A DNA stretch of 64,000 nt. Source: Flavobacteriales bacterium. Its GTDB lineage: Bacteria; Bacteroidota; Bacteroidia; Flavobacteriales; BACL11. Location: contig JAOHSR010000003.1 of assembly GCA_028122735.1 (NCBI GenBank), positions 1-64,000 on the forward strand. The letters are read 5' to 3'. Numbering within the stretch: position 1 is the stretch's first letter; each line of letters opens with the position of its first letter. A model generated the notes under the pieces. It was given only the letters and a program-made list of their open reading frames with translations, was not told the origin of the DNA and searched no databases. The translations under genes were made by a program, and so were the position numbers. Positions 63,138 to 64,000 of the stretch are shown here, piece after piece.

Positions 63138-63145
63138 CAAAGATA
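63138..63145 (-). promoter_or_regulatory. dxs promoter -7 element
   Basis: Minus-strand TATCTTTG, a perfect TAnnTTTG. Only 7 bases separate it from the dxs ATG, so transcription would start at or next to the start codon, giving a leaderless or nearly leaderless mRNA. No good -33 TTTG seen. Confidence 0.45.
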
Positions 63146-63282
63146 CATCTTCTTAGATTTTTACACACAGCTAATTTAAAGATTATTATTCTGAATTTAT
63201 CATGATTTTAATAAACAGTCGAAAGTTAATAATTGATTATCTTTTTTATTAATTGTCTTGTCTGTTTTATCAGCTTTGTAAA

Positions 63283-64000
63283 ATGAAAAAATTTTCGATA
63301 TTTTTTTTGTTATGTAGTTTTAATCTTCACTCTTTTAATGATCAATTAAATGAAAAGCAAAGTCAAAACTCTATCAATTTAGGGATTGACAGTTTAAACA
63401 GTATCTCTACAATAAATTTTGAGTATAATAGCTTTGTTAAGCTCTACATTGACGCGTATTTACTCAAGGATAAGAAGCTAATATCCAAAATGCTAGCACG
63501 ATCAAAACATTACTTTCCAATTTTTGAGCAAAAACTTGATAAGTATAATTTACCATTAGAGTTAAAATATTTGTCTGTAGTAGAATCCTCTTTAAATACC
63601 AGAGCTAAATCTCCCTCTGGAGCATTAGGATTATGGCAATTTATGTATCCTACAGCAAAAGAGTATGGCTTAAGAGTTACCTCTTATATTGATGAACGCC
63701 TCGACCCATTTAAATCTACCGAAGCAGCGTGTAAATACTTTATCAAGCTTTATGATTTATTTGGTGATTGGAACTTAGTTTTAGCCGCATATAATGGTGG
63801 TCCTGGATATATACAGAGAAAAATGATTGCAACAGGCCATGATAATTATTGGGACTTACGCCCACATCTCAGAACCGAAACACGTAATTATGTTCCAAAA
63901 TTTATAGCAACTACTTATTTGATGGAATTTCATACAAACTATGAATTTCCAATTGACACTTTAGACATTATCTTATTAAATTCAGACACTATTAAAATTG
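63283..64000 (+). CDS. lytic murein transglycosylase (MltD-like), 3' end missing
   Basis: 239 residues are visible before the window ends. A signal peptide (about 1-18) is followed by a helical region and a family-23-type lytic transglycosylase domain. The catalytic glutamate E101 is in SVVESSLNTRAKSPSGALGL, with LWQFMYPTAKEYGL and AAYNGGPGYIQR as family motifs. It cleaves peptidoglycan glycan strands, leaving 1,6-anhydro ends. MltD proteins usually end with LysM domains, which would lie beyond base 64000. It is divergent from dxs. Confidence 0.93.
   Translation, partial: MKKFSIFFLLCSFNLHSFNDQLNEKQSQNSINLGIDSLNSISTINFEYNSFVKLYIDAYLLKDKKLISKMLARSKHYFPIFEQKLDKYNLPLELKYLSVVESSLNTRAKSPSGALGLWQFMYPTAKEYGLRVTSYIDERLDPFKSTEAACKYFIKLYDLFGDWNLVLAAYNGGPGYIQRKMIATGHDNYWDLRPHLRTETRNYVPKFIATTYLMEFHTNYEFPIDTLDIILLNSDTIKI

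Noticed and set aside
63131-63282. Possible small RNA or tRNA between dxs and the lytic transglycosylase
   Set aside because: The 152 bases are AT-rich with no cloverleaf or stable hairpin. They fit a divergent promoter region only.

Overview
The window is AT-rich, densely packed DNA from a member of the Bacteroidota, most likely a marine flavobacterium (order Flavobacteriales). Four things point there. Type IX secretion (T9SS) parts (SprE/PorW, PorP/SprF, a PD40/OmpA-like partner) sit with five T9SS cargo proteins. The ATP synthase operon ends at the gamma gene, with no beta/epsilon genes. The promoter -7 element is TAnnTTTG and Shine-Dalgarno sites are scarce. Typical neighbourhoods are present, such as M23-SprE-bactofilin-atp and TPR-DUF4292-EnvC-like. 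I see no rRNA, tRNA, CRISPR, insertion sequence or prophage.

Layout. 1-1431 (+): end of rpiB and an M28 peptidase. 1426-17351 (-): a ten-gene operon for beta-glucan use. In transcription order it encodes a five-module secreted glycan-binding protein, a GH16 laminarinase, a GH3 beta-glucosidase lipoprotein, two outer-membrane beta-barrels, two surface lipoproteins, a T9SS glycan-binding protein, a clan-A glycosidase broken near its 3' end by a one-base frameshift, and a Nudix-like regulator. It has no SusC/SusD pair. 17481-23489 (-): a 2002-residue T9SS protein built from the same modules. 23792-25788: divergent gap (GAPDH) and a BadF-type sugar kinase. 25790-27337 (-): an ALDH7-type dehydrogenase. 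27412-33524 (-): cation/proton antiporter, rseP, dxr, a GH3-type adenylating enzyme and an M23 protein. 33618-36832 (+): sprE, bactofilin, AtpZ-like. 36919-41778 (+): atpBEFHAG. 41850-48833 (+): enoyl-CoA hydratase, flippase, nucleotidyltransferase, TPR protein, DUF4292 lipoprotein, EnvC-like protein. 48877-51774 (+): tatA, gatA, an M23 peptidase. 51782-57800 (+): a 1229-residue T9SS type-B protein with PorP/SprF and PD40/OmpA-like partners. 57791-63130 (-): dxs, asnS, rpoN and a PAP2-like protein. 63283-64000 (+): start of a lytic transglycosylase.

How it may work together. The secreted proteins would hold beta-1,3-glucan at the cell surface. GH16, GH3 and the clan-A enzyme would cut it down to glucose, with the two beta-barrels as possible entry routes in place of SusCD. 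A palindrome, AGTGT-N7-ACACT, directly abuts the -7 elements of both gap and the sugar kinase. Recognisable copies lie upstream of the giant protein and, as a half-site, upstream of the glucan operon. The likely reader is the Nudix-like regulator at the operon's end, whose catalytic box is dead. This sugar regulon and the SusCD-free glucan locus are the most interesting points in the window. Both are inferences from sequence patterns and need testing.
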